NCBI GenBank assembly: GCA_963668595.1
Contig: OY764876.1
Coordinates: 2,356,001-2,420,000 of the forward strand
Reading direction: 5' to 3'
Source of the DNA: GWE2-42-39 sp963668595
Lineage (GTDB): Bacteria; Bacteroidota; Bacteroidia; Bacteroidales; Prolixibacteraceae
DNA: 64,000 nt
This document shows, one piece after another, positions 9,123 to 17,314 of the stretch. Made by a program: the position numbers and the translations under genes. The notes under the pieces were generated by a model. The model was not told the origin of the DNA. It made no database searches and was given only the letters and a program-made list of their open reading frames with translations. How positions within the stretch are numbered: position 1 is the first letter of the stretch; every line of letters starts with the position of its first letter.

Positions 9123-10177
9123 AAGAAATCTATACCTTTTTAATAATTGTTCTTTTGACAGGCTTCGCTTTTGCGTTTTCTCCGATCAAAAAGGAAAATC
9201 TCAGTCAAGCTAATAATAAAAAACAAATTATTGCTGAATGGGAAAAACTCCGGTTCGGGGCGTTTGTCCATTTTAACGACAATACCTTTCTCGAAAAAGA
9301 ATTCTCAAAAAATACTGATCCTGAAATTTTCAATCCTGACAAGCTTGATTTTGATGCAATGATGAGAACATTTCAGGAAGCAGGAGTTAAATATGCTGTA
9401 CTGACAACACGCCACACATCAGGTTTTTGTCTGTGGGATAGCCAAACCACCCGGTTCGATGTGGCAAGCAGTCCTTTTAAAAGGGATGTTGTTAGCTTGT
9501 TTGTCGAATCGTGCCGGAAACACGGCATCAAACCATGTCTTTACTATTGTATGTGGGGCAGCAAGAACTGGAATCCTGGAGATTGGAATCCAACCATCAA
9601 AGCCGAACTGGAAAAAACAAGTTCAAAGGAAATCATATTGGAACAACTTAGTGAATTGGCAGAAAACTACGGCGATATTTTTGAATTTTGGATCGATATG
9701 CAATGTTGGTCTGATAGTGCACTGCACACACAAGAGTTATACGACCTGCTGAAAAGCAAGAATCCAAAGACAGTTGTTCATTTTAACCAACATATTCAGG
9801 ATGGAAGTGAAATACGTTATTTCCCAACCGACATTCTGAATGGAGAAGAGCGAATTCCTCCGGTTTCAGGTCATAACCCTATGCGGAAAGTTGATAACAA
9901 AACCATATATCTTCCTTTCGAATACGAAATTACCTCCCAATGCTGCGAGCATCGTTCCTTTGGCAAAGGCCTGATGGACGGTTCTGTTTGGTTCACGTAT
10001 GCCGATAGTCAATTCTATTCTACAGATAGTTTGTACAAGTACATCAAACAAAACTTCGACCGGGGCGGAAGTAATATTTTATTATCCACTGCTCCCGACA
10101 AAACCGGAACTTACCGCAAGGCCGACAGCGACAGCATTATTAAACTCGGAAAGCTAATTTGGAACTATAAGAAATAA
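9119..10177 (+). CDS. Alpha-L-fucosidase-like protein (GH29)
   Basis: Exported enzyme of 352 residues with an N-terminal hydrophobic signal (IVLLTGFAFAF). Typical GH29 landmarks are EWEKLRFGAFVHFNDNTF, TRHTSGFCLWDS, RDVVSLFVESCRKHGIKPCLYY, and the nucleophile region EFWIDMQ (Asp near residue 192; canonical form LWFDG). Near the end, GSNILLSTAPDKTGTY corresponds to the family's GNLLLNIGPDxxG. It is shorter than enzymes with an added C-terminal beta-sandwich, so it appears to be a catalytic domain alone. Expected action is release of terminal alpha-L-fucose; some GH29 members with this short form prefer alpha-galactose or other sugars, so substrate is open. Its ATG overlaps the stop of the rhamnosidase-like gene. 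Confidence 0.88.
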   Translation: MKEIYTFLIIVLLTGFAFAFSPIKKENLSQANNKKQIIAEWEKLRFGAFVHFNDNTFLEKEFSKNTDPEIFNPDKLDFDAMMRTFQEAGVKYAVLTTRHTSGFCLWDSQTTRFDVASSPFKRDVVSLFVESCRKHGIKPCLYYCMWGSKNWNPGDWNPTIKAELEKTSSKEIILEQLSELAENYGDIFEFWIDMQCWSDSALHTQELYDLLKSKNPKTVVHFNQHIQDGSEIRYFPTDILNGEERIPPVSGHNPMRKVDNKTIYLPFEYEITSQCCEHRSFGKGLMDGSVWFTYADSQFYSTDSLYKYIKQNFDRGGSNILLSTAPDKTGTYRKADSDSIIKLGKLIWNYKK

Positions 10178-10223
10178 TTGAGTTAGTAACCCATCTAAAA
10201 AATAAACAATAAAATAATCATTC

Positions 10224-11813
10224 ATGAAGAAACGAACATTGATCGCTGCCTGCTTCGCTTTAGTGTTGGGCAGTTCTTGTCAGCAAAAAGAGTATTTAAT
10301 TACTTCGTATGGCGCCAAAGCCGATGGAAAAACAAACAATGCTGCTTTTATACAGAAAGCCATTGACGAGGCTTCGGCCAACGGTGGCGGAAAAGTTGTA
10401 ATTCCTCCCGGAAATTTTGTTTCCGGAGTTTTGACTTTAAAATCAGGCGTCAACTTACATCTCGATCAGGGCGCTTGTTTACAGGGAAGTGAGAACCGCA
10501 TGGATTATAACAACCCGATAGCCATGGCATTTTTAGTTGCCCAGGATCAGAAAAACATCTCGATCACGGGAGAAGGCGTTATCGACGGCAGAGCTGGTGA
10601 AATAATGCTGGATGTGATGCGTCAGCTCCGGGCTGGTACAATTACCGACCTCCCAAGATGGAAAACCAGCAGGCCTTCCGAAGGAGTCCGCCCGATGCTG
10701 CTAATTTTTAAAGGGTGTGAACAGGTAAATATTTCAGGTGTTACCATGAAAAATGCCGCAAGCTGGGTGCAGGATTACATCAATTGCACAGACTTAACGA
10801 TTGATGGCATTAAGGTGCAAAGCACTTCGTACTGGAACAACGATGGAATTGATATTTCGGACTGCAAGAATGTAAAAGTGATTAATTGTTTTGTGAATGC
10901 GGCCGACGATGGTATTTGTCTGAAATCGGAAACTCCGGGAAAATACTGCGACAATGTTTATGTTGCCAATTGCACCATCCGGTCGAGCGCCAGCGCATTA
11001 AAAATGGGAACGGCATCGTATGGCGGCTTTAAAAATATTAAAGTACGCGATCTTACTATTTTCGATACATTCAGGTCTGCCATTGCTATCGAATCGGTTG
11101 ACGGCGGGCATATTGATAATATTGATATTCAGGGTGTGACAGCAACGAATACCGGAAACGCCATTTTTATTCGCCTGGGACACCGCAACAAAAAAGCGGA
11201 AGTTGGTTCGGTAAAAGGAATTCGGATAGCCAATGTCAAAGCCGAAATTCCGTTATACAAACCCGATCAGGGTTATCCTCTCGAAGGCCCTCCTGATGTG
11301 AACAGTCCTGACAAAGAAAAAATGCCTGCCCGTCGTTCAGGATATCCGTTTTTTGGTCATCCGTGGTTGCCGTTCAATCTACTTCCTTCGTCGATTGTCG
11401 GAATTCCGGAACATAACATTCAGGATGTAACTCTTGAAAACATTGAAATTACTTACGCGGGAGCGGCCAGCAAAGAAATTGCCTGCATTCCGTTGGACAA
11501 AGTAACTTCCGTTCCTGAATGCGAACCCGATTATCCCGAATTTTCGATGTTTGGGGAGCTTCCCTCCTGGGGATTTTACGTGCGACATGCAGAAGGAATA
11601 CAAATGAAGAATGTAAAAATTAGTTACATCGAGGACGATTTTCGCCCGGCCATGGTTTTCGACGATGTAAAAGGGATTAACCTGCATTCGGTTGACATTC
11701 CTACCGCTAAAGAAATGCCGGTCGTGTTACTGAATAATACTTCCGAAGAAAATCTGGACGGGTTGAAGATGCCGGTTGATAAGGCGGCTGGAATTCGAAA
11801 AATGAATAAATAA
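10224..11813 (+). CDS. GH28 (polygalacturonase-like) lipoprotein with altered catalytic motifs
   Basis: Right-handed beta-helix protein of 529 residues with a lipoprotein-type signal ending LGSSCQQ. The GH28 start SYGAKADGKTNNAAFIQKAID and the repeating beta-helix pattern are clear. Of the four classical polygalacturonase motifs, the first two are recognisable as NNDGID (for NTD, near residue 208) and ADDGICLKS (for DD, near residue 228). The expected GHG and RIK motifs are not seen: the matching positions read SASALKMGTASYGG and SAIAIES. That pattern suggests a GH28 subfamily acting exo on rhamnogalacturonan or another uronide rather than plain homogalacturonan, though this is inference. It lies between the fucosidase-like and epimerase genes on the same strand. 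Confidence 0.87.
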   Translation: MKKRTLIAACFALVLGSSCQQKEYLITSYGAKADGKTNNAAFIQKAIDEASANGGGKVVIPPGNFVSGVLTLKSGVNLHLDQGACLQGSENRMDYNNPIAMAFLVAQDQKNISITGEGVIDGRAGEIMLDVMRQLRAGTITDLPRWKTSRPSEGVRPMLLIFKGCEQVNISGVTMKNAASWVQDYINCTDLTIDGIKVQSTSYWNNDGIDISDCKNVKVINCFVNAADDGICLKSETPGKYCDNVYVANCTIRSSASALKMGTASYGGFKNIKVRDLTIFDTFRSAIAIESVDGGHIDNIDIQGVTATNTGNAIFIRLGHRNKKAEVGSVKGIRIANVKAEIPLYKPDQGYPLEGPPDVNSPDKEKMPARRSGYPFFGHPWLPFNLLPSSIVGIPEHNIQDVTLENIEITYAGAASKEIACIPLDKVTSVPECEPDYPEFSMFGELPSWGFYVRHAEGIQMKNVKISYIEDDFRPAMVFDDVKGINLHSVDIPTAKEMPVVLLNNTSEENLDGLKMPVDKAAGIRKMNK

Positions 11814-11823
11814 GCGTACAAAC

Positions 11824-12867
11824 ATGAATATCTCACAAAAACCATTCGGGCTAACCCGAAAAGGCGAACAGGCAGACTTGTTTGTATTAAAAAATGACCG
11901 GATTGAAGTGTCAATCACCAATTACGGAGGAATCATTACTTCAATTAAAATGCCCGGTAAAAATGGAATTGCTGAAGAAATTGTGCTGGGTTTCGATCGT
12001 CTGGAAGAATACTGGAGCGAACAATATCTTCGGAATTGTCATTATTTTGGCTGCATTGTTGGCCGGGTTTGCAACCGGATAAGCAATGGCTGTTTTGAGC
12101 TGAATGGGAAAACCTACCCGTTGGCCGTTAACGATGCTGACCGGCACCTGCATGGAGGAATTGAAGGCTTCGATAAAAAATTATGGAAGGCAATCCCCAT
12201 CGATGAAGCAGGAACGGTAGGTGTTGAACTGAGCTATTTAAGTTGCCACATGGAGGAAGGTTACCCCGGAAATCTGCATACCACGGTGCGATATACGCTT
12301 AATCGGGAGGATGAACTGGGCATCGAATATCATGCTGAGACCGATCAGTCAACCATTATAAACCTTACGAATCATACCTATTTCAATTTGGCTGGCGGAA
12401 AAGAAGATATTCTCAATCATTCACTTCAAATACCAGCAGAAAAATATGTGGAACTGAAAAACCTGATGCCAACCGGAAAAATACTGGATGTTGCCAATAC
12501 ACCATTCGATTTTCGCATCAGGCGGACGATCGAATCGAAGATCAATGAACTTCCGGATGGATACGACCTGTGCTATATACTGAATAATCAGGAAGAAAAT
12601 TTGGTTTTTGCCGGTTGCTTGAGCGAAAAAATGTCAGGGCGGCAGGTTCAGGTGTTTACAACCCAGCCGGGTTTGCAAATTTATTCAGGCTTTTACATTC
12701 CTGAACTGGAAATTGACGGACAAAAGCGGTTTGGCAAATATTCAGGATTTGCGCTGGAAACACAGCATTATGCCGATTCGGTGAATCATCCGGAGTTTCC
12801 GTCAACGGTTCTAAATCCGGGAGAAAAATACTGTCAAAAAACTATTTACAGATTCGTAACCGAATAA
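11824..12867 (+). CDS. galM: Aldose 1-epimerase (mutarotase), cytosolic form
   Basis: Interconverts alpha and beta anomers of aldoses so that imported sugars can enter catabolism. The 347-residue protein has no signal peptide and so is cytosolic, unlike the lipoprotein epimerase at 56105-57256. Motifs: NYGGIITSIKMPGKNG, IVGRVCNRISNG, the catalytic His region HLHGGIEGFDKKLW, NLTNHTYFNLAG with the second His, and the catalytic Glu in ALETQHYADSVNHPEFPS. It begins 10 bases after the GH28 stop and belongs to the same transcription unit. As an intracellular sugar-handling enzyme it supports import of free monosaccharide by the nearby transporter. Confidence 0.93.
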   Translation: MNISQKPFGLTRKGEQADLFVLKNDRIEVSITNYGGIITSIKMPGKNGIAEEIVLGFDRLEEYWSEQYLRNCHYFGCIVGRVCNRISNGCFELNGKTYPLAVNDADRHLHGGIEGFDKKLWKAIPIDEAGTVGVELSYLSCHMEEGYPGNLHTTVRYTLNREDELGIEYHAETDQSTIINLTNHTYFNLAGGKEDILNHSLQIPAEKYVELKNLMPTGKILDVANTPFDFRIRRTIESKINELPDGYDLCYILNNQEENLVFAGCLSEKMSGRQVQVFTTQPGLQIYSGFYIPELEIDGQKRFGKYSGFALETQHYADSVNHPEFPSTVLNPGEKYCQKTIYRFVTE

Positions 12868-12942
12868 TTTTAACTGACTTGCACAAAGAAAACTTAGTTG
12901 CATCGTTCGGGAATTATAACAAAAAGCATAAAGAAAAAAACA

Positions 12943-15261
12943 ATGATCATAAAAAGCTACTTGCGAATAATTGTATTGATTGCCGCCTGCATGGGAGCAT
13001 CCTCTGTAAGCGCCCAACAAACCGAAGATCTGACAGTTTATGCTGACCCGTTGATCGGCACCAGGGAAATGGGGCATGTGTTTCCCGGAGCCTGTGTCCC
13101 TTTCGGGATGGTTCAGCTTAGCCCGGATACCGATACGATTCCGTATGCCGTAAACGGAAAATACACCGGAACGGTTTACCGCTACTGCGCCGGTTATCAG
13201 TACAACGACAAAACCATTGTAGGATTTACACATACGCACATGAGCGGAACCGGGCACTCTGACCTCTCCGATTTTTTGGTTATGCCAACGGTTGGTCCGG
13301 TGCAACTGAACCCAGGAACTGCCGACAAACCCGAAAGCGGCTACCGGTCGCGTTTCAGTCACGAAACAGAAAAAGCCGAACCCGGCTATTACCGCGTGAC
13401 GCTCGATGATTACAAGGTGAAAGCAGAAATGACCACCACCACTCATGTAGGCTTTCACCGGTACACTTTTCCTGAAAGCGACGACGCTCATATTATTCTC
13501 GATCTGAACCACGGCATCTACAACTACGATGGAAAGGTTTTATGGTCGTACCTGCGTGTTGAAAACGATACATTGGTTACCGGATACCGCATCACAAGCG
13601 GTTGGGCGCGTACCAGCTATCTTTATTTTGCAATGGTTTTCTCCAAACCAATTAAAAACTACGGGGGCAAAAACGACGAAAATCTTGTATATAAAGGCTT
13701 CTGGCGCAAATTCGACCAGGAACATAATTTTCCGGAAATGGCAGGAAAAAAATTGAAAGCCCACTTTGATTTTGCCACTTCCGAAGGAGAACAAATTAAA
13801 GTCAAATTTGCTATTTCGGCAGTGAGTACCGACGGGGCGCTGAAAAACCTGGAAGCAGAGCTGCCTCACTTTAATTTCGAAAAAGTACGTGCCGAGGCAA
13901 AGTCAAACTGGCAGAATGAATTGAGCCGGATTACGATTAATGCCTCTCCGGAAAAGAAGACTACATTTTACACTTCTCTTTATCATACATTCATCAACCC
14001 GATTCAATACATGGATGTGGACGGACAATACCGTGGCCTCGACCACAACATCCACCAGGCAAAAGGATTTGTGAACTATTCGGTGTTCTCGCTGTGGGAT
14101 ACATACCGCGCCCTGCATCCTTTGTTTACGTTGGTCCAACCCGAACGTACTTCAGACATGATTCATTCGATGCTGGCTCATTACGACCAGAGCGTTCATC
14201 ATTTGCTTCCGGTTTGGAGCCACTTCGGGAACGAAAACTGGTGTATGATTGGGTTTCATGCCGTTCCGGTTATTGCTGATGCCTGGATAAATGGTATCCG
14301 CAGTTTTGATGGCAAGCGAGCTCTGGCTGCCTGTGTGGCATCGGCGACTCACCGGGGGTACGGAAATCTGGGAGAATACATGGATTTAGGCTATGTCCCT
14401 TACGAAAAAAACGCTGTTGGATCATCCATGACACTTGAATATGCTTACGACGATTGGACCATCGCCCAACTGGCCAGATCGCTGGGAGAAAATGAAGTGG
14501 CGGCCACCTTTGAAAAGCGCGCCGGCAACTGGAAAAACCTTTTTAACGAACGTACCGGATTTGTTGGAGCCAAAGACAGCAACGGTAACTGGAAAATTCC
14601 ATTCGACCCGATGCACACGGCCAACGAAGGTTTTATTGAAGGAAACGCATGGAATTATTCGTTGTATGTTCCGCAGGATATTCCGGCGTTAATTCAAAAG
14701 ATGGGTGGCAATGAGCGTTTTTGTGAGCATGTCGATTCGCTGTTTACCATGTACATGCCCGATAAATACTTTGCCGAAACCGAAGATATTACCCGCGAAG
14801 GATTGATTGGTTGTTACGTTCATGGCAACGAACCCAGCCACCATGTTGCTTATATGTATAACTGGGCCGGGAAGCCATGGAAGACACAGGAACGCATTCA
14901 TCAGATTGAAACAACCATGTATTTAAACAAACCCGATGGCTTGTGCGGTAACGACGATTGCGGACAAATGTCGGCCTGGTATGTTTTCTCCTCACTGGGA
15001 TTTTATCCGGTTTGTCCTGCTTCCGGCGAATATGCCATTGGAACGCCATCGGTAAACGAAGGCAGAATAAAGCTTTCCGGTGGAAAATCACTGACAATAA
15101 GAGCAAACAACCTGTCAGATAAAAATATTTACATCCAATCTCTTCGTTTGAACGGAAAACCTTTAAACAAAAGCTTTTTAAACCACAGCGACATTGCCGG
15201 TGGTGGCGAACTGGTTTTTGAAATGAGTAACCGCCCGAATAAAAAATGGGCTGCAAAATAG
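12943..15261 (+). CDS. GH92 family glycosidase, probable exo-alpha-mannosidase (second copy)
   Basis: Exported enzyme of about 772 residues. The frame extends upstream to a TTG at 12898, but the ATG at 12943 directly gives a signal peptide (MIIKSYLRIIVLIAACMG...VSAQ), so it is chosen. Landmarks: DPLIGTREMGHVFPGACVPFGMVQLSPDT, HTHMSGTGHSDLSDFL, FSLWDTYRALHPLFTL, GYVPYEK, the acid region HGNEPSHHVAYMYNWAG and GNDDCGQMSAWYVFSSLGFYPVCP. These match the classical Ca2+-dependent GH92 alpha-mannosidases more closely than the first copy does. Together the copies suggest more than one mannosidic linkage in the target. About 75 bases separate it from the epimerase stop. Confidence 0.93.
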   Translation: MIIKSYLRIIVLIAACMGASSVSAQQTEDLTVYADPLIGTREMGHVFPGACVPFGMVQLSPDTDTIPYAVNGKYTGTVYRYCAGYQYNDKTIVGFTHTHMSGTGHSDLSDFLVMPTVGPVQLNPGTADKPESGYRSRFSHETEKAEPGYYRVTLDDYKVKAEMTTTTHVGFHRYTFPESDDAHIILDLNHGIYNYDGKVLWSYLRVENDTLVTGYRITSGWARTSYLYFAMVFSKPIKNYGGKNDENLVYKGFWRKFDQEHNFPEMAGKKLKAHFDFATSEGEQIKVKFAISAVSTDGALKNLEAELPHFNFEKVRAEAKSNWQNELSRITINASPEKKTTFYTSLYHTFINPIQYMDVDGQYRGLDHNIHQAKGFVNYSVFSLWDTYRALHPLFTLVQPERTSDMIHSMLAHYDQSVHHLLPVWSHFGNENWCMIGFHAVPVIADAWINGIRSFDGKRALAACVASATHRGYGNLGEYMDLGYVPYEKNAVGSSMTLEYAYDDWTIAQLARSLGENEVAATFEKRAGNWKNLFNERTGFVGAKDSNGNWKIPFDPMHTANEGFIEGNAWNYSLYVPQDIPALIQKMGGNERFCEHVDSLFTMYMPDKYFAETEDITREGLIGCYVHGNEPSHHVAYMYNWAGKPWKTQERIHQIETTMYLNKPDGLCGNDDCGQMSAWYVFSSLGFYPVCPASGEYAIGTPSVNEGRIKLSGGKSLTIRANNLSDKNIYIQSLRLNGKPLNKSFLNHSDIAGGGELVFEMSNRPNKKWAAK

Positions 15262-15283
15262 AACACAGCTTGCCGGTTTCGTG

Positions 15284-15298
15284 TACGGGATTCCCGTA
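15284..15298. repeat. Short perfect palindrome upstream of the esterase gene
   Basis: A 7-base perfect inverted repeat around one central base (TACGGGA-T-TCCCGTA) lies in the 86-base gap between the second GH92 and the esterase start. With almost no loop it would be a poor hairpin but a plausible protein-binding site. No second copy was noticed in the window. Confidence 0.5.
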
Positions 15299-15347
15299 TC
15301 TCACAACCCGCAACCTAAAATCTGTAACATTAAACTTATTATCTACA

Positions 15348-17285
15348 ATGACTAATAAAACAGCAATTCTGACCTTACTTCTGGCATTATTAACTTTTGC
15401 AAGTCAGGCCATTGTAAAACCGGCACGTATTTTTAGCCCGAACATGGTGCTTCAGAAAGGGATTGAAAATACCATTTGGGGTTGGGCCAATAAAAGTGAA
15501 GCCGTAAGTATCTCCCTGAACGGAAAAACGGTAAAAACCAAAGCGGACAAGGATGGCAAATGGGTCGCCAAGCTTCCGAAAATGGAATATGGCGGGCCAT
15601 ACACACTCACCATCAAAGGCGAAAACACGATTGTACTGGACAATGTAATGATTGGAGAAGTCTGGGTTTGCTCTGGCCAATCGAACATGGAGTTTGCCGT
15701 TCGCCGTGGAAAAAATGCAGAAGAAGAAATAGCAGTAGCCAACTACCCCAATATCCGCCTGTTTACTGTTCAGAAGAAAATATCGAAGGCACCGGTTGCC
15801 GATCTCGATAAAGGTGAATGGACTGAGTGTACACCATCGGCTATCAGAGATTTTTCGGCGGTGGCATACTTCTTTGGGCGGGAAATTCACCAGAAACTCA
15901 ATGTTGCAGTAGGTTTGATCAACGACTCATGGGGAGGAACCGTAGCCGAAACATGGACCAGCTCCGAAACCATCAACAACGATCCTGACCTCAAAGCAAA
16001 ATTGGAAGAACTCCGGCAGTTCGATTTTGACAAACGCGAAACAGTAATCAAAGAAAAAGTAAATGCCCTGCTGGGAACTCCCCCAACGAAAGACAACGGA
16101 CTTCAGCTGGGATACGAAAAAGAAACGTTTGACGATACCGGATGGAAAACCATTGAATCGCCCGGATACTGGGAACTACAAGGATACATTGGGCTCGATG
16201 GTATCGCCTGGATGCGCAAATCGTTCAAACTGACCAGGGAGCAAGCCGAATCAGGGGCGTTATTGTCATTGGCAAAGATCGACGATACGGATGTATGCTG
16301 GGTCAATGGTAACGAGGTTGGAAAATCGATGTCGGTAGGCGACGAACGCCTTTACAAAGTTCCGGCGTCTGTACTTAAAGAAGGCAACAACGTGATCGCG
16401 CTGAAAGTGACCGACACCGGTGGCGACGGTGGAATCTTCGGCAACCCGGAAGATGTGTGTGTGATTACCGGAGACTCAAAGATTAGCCTGACTGGCTCCT
16501 GGAAAATAAAATTCACCGAAATATTTGCATTCAACCTGAATCTTGGACCGAACGATTTCCCAACATTGCTCTTTAACGGAATGATTAACCCGATTGTTCC
16601 CTACGGAATCCGCGGGGCCATCTGGTACCAGGGCGAGGCAAACGCTTATCGCGCAAAACAATACCAGCGGATATTTCCTAATTTGATAACCGACTGGCGT
16701 GCCCGGTGGAATCAGGGCGACTTCCCGTTTTACTGGGTGCAATTGGCCAATTACATGAACCCGGCCAATCAACCATCGGAAAGTACCTGGGCTGAATTAC
16801 GCGAAGCACAGTCGATGACCCTGAAACTGCCGAACACAGGAATGGCATCGGCAATCGATATTGGTGACGCAAAAGATATTCACCCGAAAAACAAACAGGA
16901 TGTTGGCAAACGACTGGCTTTAAACGCACTGAAGTTAACCTATGGAAAAGAGCTTGTTTGTACCGGACCAACCTTCCAGAATATGAAAACTGACGGCTCA
17001 AAAGTAATTGTCACCTTCAGTAATACCGGTAGCGGGCTAAAAGTAAACAACAAATATGGTTACATCAATGGCTTTGCCGTAGCAGGCAACGATCGTAAAT
17101 TTCATTGGGCAAAAGCTATTCAACTGGACAAAACCTCTGTTGCAATTTATTCTGAAGAAGTGAAAAATCCGGTTGCGGTACGTTATGGCTGGGCCGATAA
17201 TCCTGACGACCTAAACCTGTATAACAGCGAAAGCTTACCTGCAAATCCGTTCAGGACCGATACATGGCCTGGAATTACTCAATAA
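15348..17285 (+). CDS. Sialate O-acetylesterase-type carbohydrate esterase (SGNH/SASA)
   Basis: Secreted deacetylase of about 645 residues. An in-frame ATG at 15246 overlaps the preceding gene; the ATG at 15348 gives a proper signal peptide (AILTLLLALLTFASQA) and is chosen. The SGNH block I is GQSNMEF with the nucleophile Ser near residue 111, AIWYQGEANAYR is a central block, and DIHPKNKQDVGKRLA holds the catalytic Asp-x-x-His. A jelly-roll insert (residues about 250-400; WMRKSFKLT, VNGNEVGKS) splits the catalytic domain, as in long family members. It removes acetyl groups from sugars. In this context acetylated pectin or another acetylated glycan is likelier than sialic acid, since no sialidase or sialate catabolic gene is present. 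Confidence 0.9.
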   Translation: MTNKTAILTLLLALLTFASQAIVKPARIFSPNMVLQKGIENTIWGWANKSEAVSISLNGKTVKTKADKDGKWVAKLPKMEYGGPYTLTIKGENTIVLDNVMIGEVWVCSGQSNMEFAVRRGKNAEEEIAVANYPNIRLFTVQKKISKAPVADLDKGEWTECTPSAIRDFSAVAYFFGREIHQKLNVAVGLINDSWGGTVAETWTSSETINNDPDLKAKLEELRQFDFDKRETVIKEKVNALLGTPPTKDNGLQLGYEKETFDDTGWKTIESPGYWELQGYIGLDGIAWMRKSFKLTREQAESGALLSLAKIDDTDVCWVNGNEVGKSMSVGDERLYKVPASVLKEGNNVIALKVTDTGGDGGIFGNPEDVCVITGDSKISLTGSWKIKFTEIFAFNLNLGPNDFPTLLFNGMINPIVPYGIRGAIWYQGEANAYRAKQYQRIFPNLITDWRARWNQGDFPFYWVQLANYMNPANQPSESTWAELREAQSMTLKLPNTGMASAIDIGDAKDIHPKNKQDVGKRLALNALKLTYGKELVCTGPTFQNMKTDGSKVIVTFSNTGSGLKVNNKYGYINGFAVAGNDRKFHWAKAIQLDKTSVAIYSEEVKNPVAVRYGWADNPDDLNLYNSESLPANPFRTDTWPGITQ

Positions 17286-17314
17286 AACAATAAAAATCTT
17301 AATAAGACACAACC

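Noticed and set aside
15348..17285. Sialic acid utilisation, from the sialate O-acetylesterase annotation
   Set aside because: No sialidase, sialate lyase, ManNAc or sialate transporter gene is present. Family members often deacetylate pectin or xylan.
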